From NCBI GenBank assembly GCA_015233195.1, contig JADFYE010000014.1, positions 1 to 60,432 on the forward strand: a stretch of DNA of 60,432 nucleotides. The letters run 5' to 3'. The notes beneath the pieces are model-generated. The model was not told the origin of the DNA and searched no databases. It worked only from the letters and a program-made list of their open reading frames with translations. Below are positions 51,518 through 60,126 of this stretch, piece by piece. The position numbers were made by a program, and so were the translations under genes. How positions within the stretch are numbered: position 1 is the first letter of the stretch; each line of letters begins with the position of its first letter. This stretch comes from Candidatus Omnitrophota bacterium. GTDB lineage: Bacteria; Omnitrophota; Gorgyraeia; Zapsychrales; Zapsychraceae.

Positions 51518-51537
51518 GGGCACAATATATTGTGCCC
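51518..51537 (+). repeat. Perfect 20-base palindrome between xseA and xseB
   Basis: GGGCACAATATATTGTGCCC is its own reverse complement. It is preceded by TTCGTAG and followed by GCATAC, an arrangement typical of small dispersed palindromic repeats in many bacteria. It may also lower xseB expression relative to xseA, but it has no T-run. Confidence 0.7.
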
Positions 51538-51557
51538 GCATACAAAAGGATAAATTC

Positions 51558-51752
51558 ATGAAAGACAATTATAAAGACGCTATGAATCGTTTAACTGAAA
51601 TTATTGAAAAAATTGAGGATGAAGATGTTGACGTTGATGAATTAGCTGCTAATGTTAAAGAAGCGGTAAAATTAATAAAGACGTGTAAAGATAAAATTGA
51701 AAAAGCAGAATTAGAAGTCAAAAAAGTAGTCGAGGAATTAGATAAGGAATAA
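51558..51752 (+). CDS. xseB: Exodeoxyribonuclease VII small subunit
   Basis: The 64-residue, strongly charged helical protein matches XseB in size and sequence (YKDAMNRLTEIIEKIEDEDV, DELAANVKEAVKLIKTCKDK). Several copies of XseB coat the XseA coiled coil. The location right after xseA confirms the name. Its start has AAAAGGA at suitable distance, and the next gene starts one base after the stop. Confidence 0.93.
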   Translation: MKDNYKDAMNRLTEIIEKIEDEDVDVDELAANVKEAVKLIKTCKDKIEKAELEVKKVVEELDKE

Positions 51753-51753
51753 C

Positions 51754-52656
51754 ATGCTTTCGCTTTCATCCTGCTGGAATTATTCTACGGACATTGACAT
51801 CCATAAATGGCTGGTTCAAGTCAAAGATATGGGTTTTAATGCTATAGAATTAGATTATAAAATATCCCGTTCGCATTTACAGCAGATCCATAAAACTTTG
51901 CCTAAATTAGGGTTGGCAGTTTCCAGTGTCCATAATTTTTGTCCTACCCCTAATGATGAGCTTTCTCCCCGCCATGTGTCTAATTATTATCGTTTATCTT
52001 CTTTAGATGAATGGGAACGTAAAAAAGCAGTTGGTTGGACGTGTTATACCATTGATACTGCCGTTGAATTCAAAGCCAAAGCTGTGGTGTTACACGCAGG
52101 AATGATTGAATCAGATGATATCAGGTCTAAAAAATTATTTGATTTGTATAAACATGGTAAAGAACTTTCTGCCGCGTTTTTACAAGAGCGGGAGCGGATT
52201 TTAAAATTCAGGAAAAAAAATTGTGATCCGTATTTGGCTGTTTTAGAAGAGAGTTTGCGGGATGTAATGGATTATGCGTATCGGAAAAAAATAAAGATAG
52301 GATTGGAAACCCGTTATTATCCAACTGAAATTCCAAACTTTCAAGAGATTGGAATGTTATTGAGTTTATTTGAGCGTAAAGGTATGGGCTATTGGCATGA
52401 TGTTGGACATGCTGAAATGAATAGTTTATTGGGTATTACAGACCATAGAGATTATTTGGAGGCATACGGAAAATATTTGATAGGCGTGCATTTACATGGC
52501 ATGGAAGGTATAGACGATCATTTAGTGCCTTTTGCCGGTGATATGAATTTAACCGCTTTAATGAAGTTTTTTGATAAAAGCGTGATTAAAGTGGTGGAAA
52601 CGTCAGCGTCTTCAGTGGAAGAAATGCGGGAAGCTGTTGATAGGTTAAAAAAGTAA
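51754..52656 (+). CDS. Sugar-phosphate isomerase/epimerase-like TIM-barrel protein
   Basis: The 300-residue protein has the xylose-isomerase-like (AP endonuclease 2) barrel pattern: MGFNAIELDYKI at the first strands, AKAVVLHAGMIE, KIGLETRYYPTEIPNFQEI with the metal-binding glutamate, WHDVGHAEMN, LIGVHLHGMEG and VVETSASSVEEM at the end. Metal-dependent sugar isomerases, epimerases and endonuclease IV share this fold, so the substrate remains open. The start has AAGGA from the xseB end, and the gene appears to be the last of the xse unit before the mazEF promoter. Confidence 0.82.
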   Translation: MLSLSSCWNYSTDIDIHKWLVQVKDMGFNAIELDYKISRSHLQQIHKTLPKLGLAVSSVHNFCPTPNDELSPRHVSNYYRLSSLDEWERKKAVGWTCYTIDTAVEFKAKAVVLHAGMIESDDIRSKKLFDLYKHGKELSAAFLQERERILKFRKKNCDPYLAVLEESLRDVMDYAYRKKIKIGLETRYYPTEIPNFQEIGMLLSLFERKGMGYWHDVGHAEMNSLLGITDHRDYLEAYGKYLIGVHLHGMEGIDDHLVPFAGDMNLTALMKFFDKSVIKVVETSASSVEEMREAVDRLKK

Positions 52657-52672
52657 TAGGGTGAAAGCAGAC

Positions 52673-52700
52673 TTGACAAAAGTATTTTATGTGGCATAAT
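52673..52700 (+). promoter_or_regulatory. mazEF promoter
   Basis: TTGACA (52673-52678) and CATAAT (52695-52700) are separated by 16 bases. The expected transcription start falls at about 52707, inside the inverted repeat at 52703-52729. It begins 17 bases after the preceding stop. Confidence 0.75.
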
Positions 52701-52702
52701 CA

Positions 52703-52729
52703 CTATGTAGATACATTGTAATTACATAG
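52703..52729 (+). promoter_or_regulatory. Probable MazE operator
   Basis: CTATGTA (52703-52709) and TACATAG (52723-52729) are perfect inverted arms. Inside lie further TACA/TGTA half-sites (TACATTGTA, TGTAATTACA). AbrB-type antitoxins bind such palindromes at their own promoter, so this is the natural autoregulatory site of the MazE-MazF complex. Confidence 0.65.
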
Positions 52730-52737
52730 GAGGTTTT

Positions 52738-52986
52738 ATGAGGGTTAATATTATTTCGATTGGTAATTCAAAGGGCATTCGAATACCGAAAGCATTATTA
52801 AATCAATGTCAAATTCATGAGGAAGTTGATCTTGTGGCTGATGGAAAGAAAATTGTCATTAAGCCTACGAAAGATCATCCACGTAAGGATTGGGGAAATC
52901 GGTTTGCTGATATGGCTAAAAATAAGGATGATGTATTAATAATCAATGACCTGATCGATATTAAGGATAATGAATGGACTTGGTAA
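52738..52986 (+). CDS. mazE: MazE-type antitoxin (AbrB/SpoVT domain)
   Basis: The 82-residue protein starts with the swapped-hairpin DNA-binding domain IISIGNSKGIRIPKALLNQC, typical of MazE, and ends in an acidic tail (NDLIDIKDNEWTW) of the kind that occupies the toxin's active site. A perfect AGGAGG precedes the ATG. It overlaps the toxin gene by 13 bases, the normal antitoxin-first order. It should neutralise MazF and repress the operon. Confidence 0.93.
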   Translation: MRVNIISIGNSKGIRIPKALLNQCQIHEEVDLVADGKKIVIKPTKDHPRKDWGNRFADMAKNKDDVLIINDLIDIKDNEWTW

Positions 52987-53303
52987 TCCGGCAGTATGAT
53001 ATTTATTTGATCAATTTGGATCCGACTATAGGGCATGAGATAAAGAAATCCCGTCCTTGTGTTGTTATATCTCCCAATGAAATGAATAGTCATATTAGCA
53101 CAATTATTATTGCACCTATGACAACGAAAAGCAGGGATTATCCTTCCAGGATTCCCTTGAAGTTTTTAAAGAAAGACGGGTGGATTGTTCTGGATCAGAT
53201 CAGAACGGTTGATAAAAGACGGATCATTAAGCGGCTGGGGACAGTTCCTGAATTAAAAGTTGCGGAAATAAAAGCTGTTATTAAAGAAATGTTGGTTGAT
53301 TGA
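52974..53303 (+). CDS. mazF: MazF-type mRNA interferase toxin
   Basis: The 109-residue protein has the MazF/PemK/CcdB barrel: IRQYDIYLINLDPTIGHEIK with the KSRPCVVISPNEMN catalytic arginine region, IIIAPMTTKSRDYPSRIPL, and the DQIRTVDKRRIIKRLG strand. MazF toxins cut mRNA (sometimes tRNA or rRNA) at short sequences. The cut site cannot be predicted. Its start lies inside mazE. The pair sits directly before a tRNA gene. Confidence 0.94.
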   Translation: MDLVIRQYDIYLINLDPTIGHEIKKSRPCVVISPNEMNSHISTIIIAPMTTKSRDYPSRIPLKFLKKDGWIVLDQIRTVDKRRIIKRLGTVPELKVAEIKAVIKEMLVD

Positions 53304-53310
53304 TTTTTAT

Positions 53311-53383
53311 GCGCCTATAGCTCAGTGGATAGAGCACTGGTCTTCGGAATCAGGTGTCGGGGGTTCGACTCCCTCTAGGCGCG
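53311..53383 (+). tRNA. tRNA-Arg (anticodon TCG)
   Basis: A complete cloverleaf is visible: acceptor GCGCCTA/TAGGCGC with discriminator G, D-arm GCTC-AGTGGATA-GAGC, anticodon arm CTGGT-CTTCGGA-ATCAG with TCG at positions 34-36, and T-arm GGGGG-TTCGACT-CCCTC. CCA is not encoded. Anticodon UCG reads CGA and probably other CGN arginine codons. Confidence 0.95.
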
Positions 53384-53419
53384 TTAATTTTTTGGTAATA
53401 AAAAATTTTAGGAAGAAAT

Positions 53420-54517
53420 ATGGAAAATAAAAATTTAAAATTTACTCCGCTTCATGATGAACATGTGTCATTAAAAGCTAAAATGGTTCCATTCGGCGGA
53501 TGGGATATGCCGGTACAGTATGACGGTATTTTAAAAGAATATGAATATACCCGTCGCGGCGTGGCGATATTTGATATTTGTCACATGGGCGAATTTTTGG
53601 TATTTGGCGATGCGGTTGAGAGTGGTTTAGATAATTTAGTTACTCAAAAGATCGCAGATATGCCGGTCGGTACTTGCCGTTATGGATGTATGCTTAATGA
53701 TCGTGGCGGTATTATGGATGACTTGATAGTGTTTCGTAAGGCAGAGCAGGAATGGTTTATTGTGGTTAACGCGTCGACAACAGCGAAGGATGCGGCGCAT
53801 TTTCAAAAACATTTATCGCCAAAGGCGCAATTTAAGGATATTTCTTCTCAGACGGGAAAAATTGATATTCAAGGACCTTTATCTCGGGATGTGATGAAAA
53901 ATTTCGCGCCGGGTATTGAGAAATTAGAATTTTATTCTTTCGGCATGTTTAAATGTTTGGGTGAAGAGGTGTTGATCAGCCGCACTGGATACACTGGCGA
54001 ATTAGGGTATGAAATTTACATGCCTTGGTCTAAAGCTGCGGATTTTTGGAAAGCATTGTTGAAAGATGCAAGAGTAAAACCTGCAGGTTTAGGAGCGCGG
54101 GATGTGTTAAGGCTCGAGGTGGGATATAGTTTGTATGGTCATGAATTAAACGAAGAAAAAACTCCGTTAGAATCAAGCTTGACAAGGTTTGTCAATTTTG
54201 ATAAAGATTTCATAGGTAAAAACGCTCTTATTACGCAAAAAAATATTGGATTGAACGAACAAGTGATTGGTTTTACCGCGCTTGACCGCCGTTCTCCTCG
54301 GGCAGAACAAAAGTTATTTGCGCAAGACGGTAGTGTTATAGGTGTGGTTACCAGCGGAAGTTTTTCTCCGGCGTTGATTAAAGGTATTGGTTTGGGATTT
54401 GTAAAAACCGGTTATGCTAAGCAGGGCACGTCAATATTTTTTGGCGAGGATAAATCCAAAAATCCGGCAATAGTATCAAGTCGGATATTTTATAAAGGCG
54501 GCTCATTAAAACAATAA
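53420..54517 (+). CDS. gcvT: Glycine cleavage system T protein (aminomethyltransferase)
   Basis: GcvT transfers the methylene group from the lipoyl arm of GcvH to tetrahydrofolate and releases ammonia. The 365 residues match the family: PLHDEHVSLKAKMVPFGGWD, GVAIFDICHMGEF, ISRTGYTGELGYEIYMPW, GLGARDVLRLEVGYSLYGHE and a C-terminal barrel with VTSGSFSPALIKGIGLGFV. A good AGGAAG ribosome site precedes the ATG. It is first in the run gcvT-gcvH-gcvPA-gcvPB-lipoate ligase. Confidence 0.96.
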   Translation: MENKNLKFTPLHDEHVSLKAKMVPFGGWDMPVQYDGILKEYEYTRRGVAIFDICHMGEFLVFGDAVESGLDNLVTQKIADMPVGTCRYGCMLNDRGGIMDDLIVFRKAEQEWFIVVNASTTAKDAAHFQKHLSPKAQFKDISSQTGKIDIQGPLSRDVMKNFAPGIEKLEFYSFGMFKCLGEEVLISRTGYTGELGYEIYMPWSKAADFWKALLKDARVKPAGLGARDVLRLEVGYSLYGHELNEEKTPLESSLTRFVNFDKDFIGKNALITQKNIGLNEQVIGFTALDRRSPRAEQKLFAQDGSVIGVVTSGSFSPALIKGIGLGFVKTGYAKQGTSIFFGEDKSKNPAIVSSRIFYKGGSLKQ

Positions 54518-54533
54518 TAGGGGAAGGGAAAAG

Positions 54534-54923
54534 ATGGAGATAATCGAACATTATCATTATACCAAGGATCATGAATGGGTGTGTATCGAGGAAGATTTGG
54601 TTGTAGTCGGTATCACCGATTATGCTCAGTCTTCTTTGGGAGATATTACTTTTGTTGAGTTGCCTGCAGTAGATACTGAGGTTGAACAATTTGAAGAGCT
54701 TGCTTCAGTGGAATCTGTAAAAGCAGCCAGCGATATTTTTTCTCCGCTCGGTGGTAAGATCGTGGATGTAAACCACAATTTGGAAGAGGAGCCGGGATTG
54801 ATCAACCGTTCTCCTTATGACCGCGGATGGATCGCCAAAATAGTAGCTTCAGATATGGATCAGTTAGGTAATCTGATGAATGCTGAAGAATATGAAAGTT
54901 TTTTGGCAACCGAGCAAGAATAA
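54534..54923 (+). CDS. gcvH: Glycine cleavage system H protein (lipoyl carrier)
   Basis: GcvH carries the aminomethyl intermediate on a lipoylated lysine between GcvP and GcvT. The 129-residue protein shows YTKDHEWVCIEEDLVVVGIT, the lipoylation site ESVKAASD with K63, and the C-terminal EYESFLATEQE. Size and site position are normal. It lies 16 bases behind gcvT, and the lipoate ligase four genes later can modify it. Confidence 0.96.
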   Translation: MEIIEHYHYTKDHEWVCIEEDLVVVGITDYAQSSLGDITFVELPAVDTEVEQFEELASVESVKAASDIFSPLGGKIVDVNHNLEEEPGLINRSPYDRGWIAKIVASDMDQLGNLMNAEEYESFLATEQE

Positions 54924-54937
54924 ACTGAAAGCACACT

Positions 54938-56278
54938 TTGAATCCGTATATTGCGAATACAGAGCAGGATGTTAATTACATGCTGCAGAAGATTGGTGTT
55001 AAGAAGATCGACGATCTTTTTATCGATATTAAGCCGCAGCATAAGCCGAAGTCATTTAATTTACCTAAAGGTAAATCAGAGTTTGAAGTCTTAGAATATC
55101 TGAAAAGTCTTTCCGCAAAGAATTCTACTCAATTAGTGCCTTTTATCGGCGGTGGTTATTATGACCACTATGTGCCGGCAGTTGTTTCAGCCTTGACTTC
55201 TCGGGGGGAGTTTTTTACTGCTTACACTCCGTATCAGCCTGAATGTTCACAAGGGACGCTGCAGTCTTTATTTGAATATCAAAGTATGATTTGCGCTATG
55301 ACTGACATGGAAGTATCGAACGCGTCTTTGTATGAAGGTGGGACAGCTTTATACGAAGCAGTTATGATGGCGCTTCGTATTACTGGCAGAAAAAAAGTTT
55401 TAGTCGACGGTGGTGTTAGCCCGATTCATAAAAAAATTATTCATTCATATACGGATAATTTGCATTATGAATTTGTAGAGACTCCGGTAATACATGGTCA
55501 GGCGAGCCGGGCAGCTATTAAAGAATTATTGAATAAAGATATTGCGGCAGTTGTGGTGCAGAATCCGAATTTTTTTGGCGCGATCGACGATTATACTGAC
55601 ATTGTGGATATGGCACATAAATGCGGAGCTCTGGTGGTTGAGAGCGTTTATCCGATCTCTTTGGGGATTTTAAAAACTCCGGGGGAAATGGGTGTGGATA
55701 TTGTTACAGGCGAGGGGCAGAGTTTAGGTCTGGCGTTAAATTTTGGCGGACCGTATTTAGGTTTTATGGCAACTAAAAAAGAATTTGTGCGTAAAATGCC
55801 TGGTCGTATTGTGGGGCAGACTGTTGATACACAAGGTCGACGCTGTTACGTTAACACTTTACAGGCGAGAGAACAGCATATCCGCCGTGAAAAAGCTACC
55901 TCGAATATTTGTACTAATGTTGCTTTATGTGCTATTCAAGCGGTAATTTTTATGTCTCTGGTCGGAAAACAAGGTTTTAAAGAATTGGCGGGTATCAATG
56001 CGGATAAAGCTGAATACATGAAACAATGTTTAGCCAAGATCAAAGGCGTAGAAGTAAAACGCAGTTCGCCGACGTTCAATGAGTTTACAGTATGTTTGCC
56101 AAAAGATGCCTCGTCGGTAGTTGAGGTCATGATTAAAAAAGGTTTTGCAGCCGGCTTCCCCTTAAGCCGTTATTACAAGGGTATGGATAATTATATGATC
56201 GTTGCAGTGACGGAAAAGCGTACTAAGGCTGAGATTGACGCTTATGTTAAAGCGTTGGGGGAAATTTTATTAAAGTGA
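54938..56278 (+). CDS. gcvPA: Glycine dehydrogenase (decarboxylating) subunit 1
   Basis: This is the N-terminal half of the split P protein, which decarboxylates glycine with subunit 2. The 446 residues use a TTG start at 54938, supported because it yields the family-typical beginning MNPYIANTEQDVNYML. The nearest ATG would truncate it. Motifs seen are FIGGGYYDHYVPAVV, YTPYQPECSQGTLQSLFEYQ, NASLYEGGTALYEA and GQSLGLALNFGGPYLG. It is followed by a 212-base gap holding the inverted structured element B. Confidence 0.94.
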   Translation: MNPYIANTEQDVNYMLQKIGVKKIDDLFIDIKPQHKPKSFNLPKGKSEFEVLEYLKSLSAKNSTQLVPFIGGGYYDHYVPAVVSALTSRGEFFTAYTPYQPECSQGTLQSLFEYQSMICAMTDMEVSNASLYEGGTALYEAVMMALRITGRKKVLVDGGVSPIHKKIIHSYTDNLHYEFVETPVIHGQASRAAIKELLNKDIAAVVVQNPNFFGAIDDYTDIVDMAHKCGALVVESVYPISLGILKTPGEMGVDIVTGEGQSLGLALNFGGPYLGFMATKKEFVRKMPGRIVGQTVDTQGRRCYVNTLQAREQHIRREKATSNICTNVALCAIQAVIFMSLVGKQGFKELAGINADKAEYMKQCLAKIKGVEVKRSSPTFNEFTVCLPKDASSVVEVMIKKGFAAGFPLSRYYKGMDNYMIVAVTEKRTKAEIDAYVKALGEILLK

Positions 56279-56320
56279 TAAAGGTGATAGAGGAGGACAA
56301 ATTTTAAATTAAAAGGCGCA

Positions 56321-56442
56321 GGTATTGAGCGGACATTGGGAATTCGAGCGGGCACGGTTCGTATGCTGAAAGCGTACGAGAGCGAGAATTCTCGCGAGCG
56401 TAGTTTAATTCGCTGGATTAAACAAGCGTTCCGCTAAATACA
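56321..56442 (-). repeat. Structured dispersed element, copy B (inverted)
   Basis: On the minus strand this matches copy A (24093-24217). The outer stem is TGTATTTAGCGGA with TCCGCTCAATACC (11 of 13 pairs), the second hairpin GTTTAAT-CCAGCGA-ATTAAAC, and the third arm GAGAATTC with GAATTCCC, capped by CGTACGC/GCATACG. Compared with A, the outer stem changes GCGTA/TACGC to GCGGA/TCCGC, a compensated pair, and the second stem changes most of its pairs while keeping the CC-GCGA loop. It fills most of the gcvPA-gcvPB gap but points against the genes. Confidence 0.7.
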
Positions 56443-56490
56443 TAAGACTTTTAAAAAATTTGTCTCATATAAGTAAAATTTTTGAGAAAT

Positions 56491-57954
56491 ATGATAAACA
56501 AACTTGTTCCATTAATTTTCGATGACAGCGTTAAAGGCAGACGGGGATATGTTAATCCTCCGTCCGGCGTTGACACCAAAGCTCCGATCCCTCAGGCTTA
56601 TTTGCGTAAGAGTGAATGCAATTGGCCGGAAGTTTCGGAATTGGACGTAGTACGTCATTTTACCCGCTTGTCCCGCATGAATTATTCAGTTGATACGCAT
56701 TTTTATCCGTTGGGTTCGTGTACTATGAAATATAATCCGCGCATAACTGAGAAGATCGCGCAGTTATCTGGTTTTACAGATCTGCATCCATTGTTACCTC
56801 AACTTAAACACGGCGAGAAATTCGCCCAAGGCGCTCTGCAGGTTTTATATGAAATGGAACAATTGTTATGCGAGATAACCGGATTTAAAGCTTTTACAAT
56901 GCAGCCTTTGGCTGGCGCGCATGGCGAGTTGTCCGGCGTAATGATGATTGCTGCATATCACAAAGCTAAAGGGAATAATAAAAAAAATATTTTGGTGCCT
57001 GACGCTGCTCACGGAACTAATCCGGCTACAGCCGCAATCGTTGGCTACGAAATTGTTTCAGTTAAAACAGCGCCTAATGGTGAGCTTGATATTGAAGATT
57101 TGAAAACTAAAGTCAATCAGGATACAGCAGGTATGATGATGACCTGTCCTGATACACACGGTATATTCCAATCACAGATCGACCAGATCGCCGAGATTAT
57201 TCACGCTGTAGACGGTTTAATGTATTATGACGGAGCTAATCTGAACGCGATTTTAGGACGCTGTCGTCCAGGTGATGTTGGGTTTGATGTAATGCACATT
57301 AACATTCACAAAACATTTTCCGCGCCACATGGCGGCGGAGGACCAGGTTCTGGTCCAGTAGGCGTGGGTGAAAGATTGTTACCGTTTTTGCCGATATCCC
57401 GGGTCGTAAAAAATACGGACGGTGATTTTGCTTTGAATTATGATTATCCACAATCCGTCGGATACGTTGCATCGTTTTATGGTAATTTTTCAGTCATATT
57501 GAAGGCTTTTGCGTATACATTGTTATTAGGCGGTCAGGGTTTAAAAGAAACCAGCGACCATGCGGTTTTAAATGCAAATTATGTCCGGGCTTGTTTAAAA
57601 GATCGTTATGAATTGCCTTATGATCGTATTTGCATGCATGAAGTGGTTTTTTCAGCGTCTGAACAAGTAAAACGCGGCGTCCACACTTTAGATATTGCAA
57701 AATTTTTGATAGATAAAGGTTTTCATCCGCCAACAATTTATTTTCCGATGACAGTAAAAGAAGCCATCATGATCGAGCCGACTGAAACTGAATCACGGCA
57801 AAGTATTGATGAATTTATTCAGGCGATGATTGAGGCTGATGAATTATCTAAAACTGATCCGGAAAGTTTTCATAATATGCCGACTACTATGCCGATCTCC
57901 CGTCCTGACGACGTAAAAGCAGCAAAAGACATTAATACCTGTTATCATTGTTAA
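56491..57954 (+). CDS. gcvPB: Glycine dehydrogenase (decarboxylating) subunit 2
   Basis: This is the C-terminal, PLP-carrying half of the split P protein. I use the ATG at 56491 (MINKLVPLIFDDSVKGRRGY). A TTG nine bases earlier is also open. The 487 residues contain HFYPLGSCTMKYNPRI, MQPLAGAHGELSGVMMI, DAAHGTNPATAAI and the PLP lysine K274 in NIHKTFSAPHGGGGPGSGPVGV. The split two-subunit form is common in many bacteria and archaea. The lipoate ligase starts one base after the stop. Confidence 0.96.
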   Translation: MINKLVPLIFDDSVKGRRGYVNPPSGVDTKAPIPQAYLRKSECNWPEVSELDVVRHFTRLSRMNYSVDTHFYPLGSCTMKYNPRITEKIAQLSGFTDLHPLLPQLKHGEKFAQGALQVLYEMEQLLCEITGFKAFTMQPLAGAHGELSGVMMIAAYHKAKGNNKKNILVPDAAHGTNPATAAIVGYEIVSVKTAPNGELDIEDLKTKVNQDTAGMMMTCPDTHGIFQSQIDQIAEIIHAVDGLMYYDGANLNAILGRCRPGDVGFDVMHINIHKTFSAPHGGGGPGSGPVGVGERLLPFLPISRVVKNTDGDFALNYDYPQSVGYVASFYGNFSVILKAFAYTLLLGGQGLKETSDHAVLNANYVRACLKDRYELPYDRICMHEVVFSASEQVKRGVHTLDIAKFLIDKGFHPPTIYFPMTVKEAIMIEPTETESRQSIDEFIQAMIEADELSKTDPESFHNMPTTMPISRPDDVKAAKDINTCYHC

Positions 57955-57955
57955 T

Positions 57956-58675
57956 ATGATCTTGCGTGATATTTCTTTTAATTCTCCTGCAGAAAATATT
58001 CTATTCGACGAATTTTTATTGCATCAGGCTGAAGCTGGACAATCTGGTGAGAGTCTACGTTTTTGGGAATCTCCTAAGTATTTTGTGGTCTTAGGTCGTA
58101 TCGGCAAAGTTGACGAAGATGTAAACCTTCCTGCAGTGAAATTTGATAAAATCCCAGTATTGCGCAGAGCTTCAGGCGGCGGCACAGTCTTACAGGGTCC
58201 GGGATGTTTAAACTATTCTTTAGTCTTATCAAAAAAAACAGACGTGAAACTAGCTGATATTAGAAGGTCTTACGATTATATTCTCTCCAAAGTAGTTAAG
58301 GTTTTGGGCAAACAAGGAATAGACTCTAAATATTTTCCAATCTCAGATATTGCTCTAAAAGATAATGAGAAAAAATTTTCTGGAAACGCTCAAAAACGTG
58401 GACGTAATTATATTCTGCATCATGGCACAATTCTTTATAATTTTGACCTTAATTTAATTTTTAAATATTTAACCATGCCTAAAAGTATTCCTGGATATCG
58501 TCAAAAGCGTCCTCACCAGGACTTTGTAACGAATATTTCGCTATCAATAGCAGACTTAAAAAAGCTTATGGCACAAGAGTTTAAGATTAAAGGAGCGGTT
58601 TCCGCAATTAATGCTTCAGAAAAACAACTTTGGTCTGAATTTTTCCTTAAAAAAGATCTTTCCGCGGGTATTTAA
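57956..58675 (+). CDS. Lipoate-protein ligase A family protein
   Basis: The 239-residue protein belongs to the biotin/lipoate A/B ligase fold: LRFWESPKYFVVLGRIGKVD, then the RRASGGGTVLQGPGCLNYSL lipoyl-adenylate loop, and GNAQKRGRNYILHHGTILYN with the likely catalytic lysine. Such enzymes attach lipoate or octanoate to carrier domains. Position directly after gcvPB points to GcvH as the client. LplA, LipM/LipL-type transferases and related proteins share these motifs, so the exact reaction is open. Confidence 0.86.
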   Translation: MILRDISFNSPAENILFDEFLLHQAEAGQSGESLRFWESPKYFVVLGRIGKVDEDVNLPAVKFDKIPVLRRASGGGTVLQGPGCLNYSLVLSKKTDVKLADIRRSYDYILSKVVKVLGKQGIDSKYFPISDIALKDNEKKFSGNAQKRGRNYILHHGTILYNFDLNLIFKYLTMPKSIPGYRQKRPHQDFVTNISLSIADLKKLMAQEFKIKGAVSAINASEKQLWSEFFLKKDLSAGI

Positions 58676-58747
58676 CCTATTAAGACGACAAAATTTAATG
58701 TTTTGGAGAATTAAAGTATAAAATTATATTCTATTTAATTAAAATAT

Positions 58748-58756
58748 AGGTATAAT
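58748..58756 (+). promoter_or_regulatory. Probable promoter -10 of the S41 gene
   Basis: TATAAT (58751-58756) stands in AGGTATAAT within a very AT-rich 136-base gap after the lipoate ligase. No good -35 is found at 17 bases. A transcript starting near 58763 would leave about 49 bases before the preferred ATG at 58812. Confidence 0.5.
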
Positions 58757-58811
58757 CTTAATTATTATTTAACCAATGGTATTTGTGAAAGTTATTGCAA
58801 GACTCACATAT

Positions 58812-60125
58812 ATGCGTTATAAAAAGTTCATATTATTAGTGTTGTTTTTAGGGTTGGCGCCTTTTTATTCAGAGTGCAAACTGGCTGAAAATAAAATGGA
58901 TATAAAACCTCTTAATACAAATATTTCAAAAAAATCTGCAGTTAAAGAATCCAAATCAGTTGACCAGGTTTATCAAAGTTACCTTGATTATTTTGAGCAA
59001 GTTTATAAATATATGGACGAGAACTATTATCACGCGGTTAGCCGGGAAGCATATAATGATTTTGTTCAAAAATTTAATACAAAAATTTATGCTCAATTTA
59101 AAGATACTGGTAAATCCGTTGATTTTATAAAATGGCGAAGCGCTGCACTTTTAGTTGATCATTTAAAGACGCAGGAAGATGTTTTTTCAGCTTTGTATCC
59201 GCCTAAGCCTGCTGAAGAATTTGTAAAAAGTGCTACAGGAAAAAGAAATGATCTTGGGATAGAAGGACATAAAATTGCAGAAGGATATTCAGTAGATAAA
59301 GTTGAACCTCGGTCGGATTCATATGTTAAAGGGTTAAGACCGCAAGATTTGATTTTAGCTTTTAACAGTCAGAATGTGGGTGATTTAGATGATGTGAAGA
59401 TTAAAGATTTTCTTAATCCTCTGGAAAATGCAGAAGTGGCAATTGATTACTTAGCTGCTGTAGATAAGCATAAAAAACAAATTAAAGTGAAAAGTCAGGA
59501 ATATATAAAGCAAACTGTATTTGCTTTTGATACAGGGGTGCCAAATGTTTATGGAATTAAGTTAGAAACTTTTAACCGGATGACGTCTGAAGATATGCTT
59601 AGGTACATGGAGTTTTTCCGTCAACAAGGATCGATTGAAGGACTTATTTTGGACTTACGCAATAATCCGGGAGGTCCGCCTTTAGCTGCCCGGGAAATAT
59701 CGGCTTTCTTTTTACCTGGAGGAGATCAGTTTGCATATTTTCACAAAAAGGGTTTGGAGGAAGCAAAGTTGGATGTTCCGGTTATCCCTGAACAGTTCAA
59801 ATATCATGGTCCGATGGTTATTTGGGTTAATAAGGATTCAGGAAGCGCGTCAGAATTATTTTCTGGCATATTGCAGCGTAAAGGTCGGGCTATTTTAATG
59901 GGATCTAATTCCGCAGGTCAGGTTATGTTAAAAAGTATGTTTGATATGGATGATAAAGCCATGCTGCTTTTAATAACTTCGCGCGGTTATCATTCCGACG
60001 GAACTCCTTTTAGTTTTGGTGGTTTGATACCTGATCAGCGGACTGCTACTGAAAGTGAAATATTGCAAGCATCTTTGAATTACATACGATACATGGATAT
60101 GAAAAACAGCGGAAAAATTAAATAA
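58812..60125 (+). CDS. S41-family (C-terminal processing) peptidase-like protein with PDZ domain
   Basis: The ATG at 58812 gives a signal-like start (MRYKKFILLVLFLGLAPF), so an envelope location is expected. An in-frame ATG at 58776 is an alternative. The 437 residues carry a PDZ domain (VEPRSDSYVKGLRPQDLILA) and an S41 core: LDLRNNPGGPPLAAREI and the nucleophile region SGSASELFSG with probable S345. In classical Ctp proteases the lysine base lies 25 residues later in a GKG motif. Here that place reads SAGQ, with Q370. It may be inactive, or use other residues as tricorn-like members do. Confidence 0.8.
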   Translation: MRYKKFILLVLFLGLAPFYSECKLAENKMDIKPLNTNISKKSAVKESKSVDQVYQSYLDYFEQVYKYMDENYYHAVSREAYNDFVQKFNTKIYAQFKDTGKSVDFIKWRSAALLVDHLKTQEDVFSALYPPKPAEEFVKSATGKRNDLGIEGHKIAEGYSVDKVEPRSDSYVKGLRPQDLILAFNSQNVGDLDDVKIKDFLNPLENAEVAIDYLAAVDKHKKQIKVKSQEYIKQTVFAFDTGVPNVYGIKLETFNRMTSEDMLRYMEFFRQQGSIEGLILDLRNNPGGPPLAAREISAFFLPGGDQFAYFHKKGLEEAKLDVPVIPEQFKYHGPMVIWVNKDSGSASELFSGILQRKGRAILMGSNSAGQVMLKSMFDMDDKAMLLLITSRGYHSDGTPFSFGGLIPDQRTATESEILQASLNYIRYMDMKNSGKIK

Positions 60126-60126
60126 G

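Noticed and set aside
52738-53383. Genomic island integrated at tRNA-Arg
   Set aside because: Only mazEF adjoins the tRNA, and there is no integrase and no duplicated tRNA end in the flanks.
56279-56490. Glycine riboswitch upstream of gcvPB
   Set aside because: The structured element there points against the genes, has a second copy next to gnd, and shows none of the glycine-aptamer sequence I would expect.
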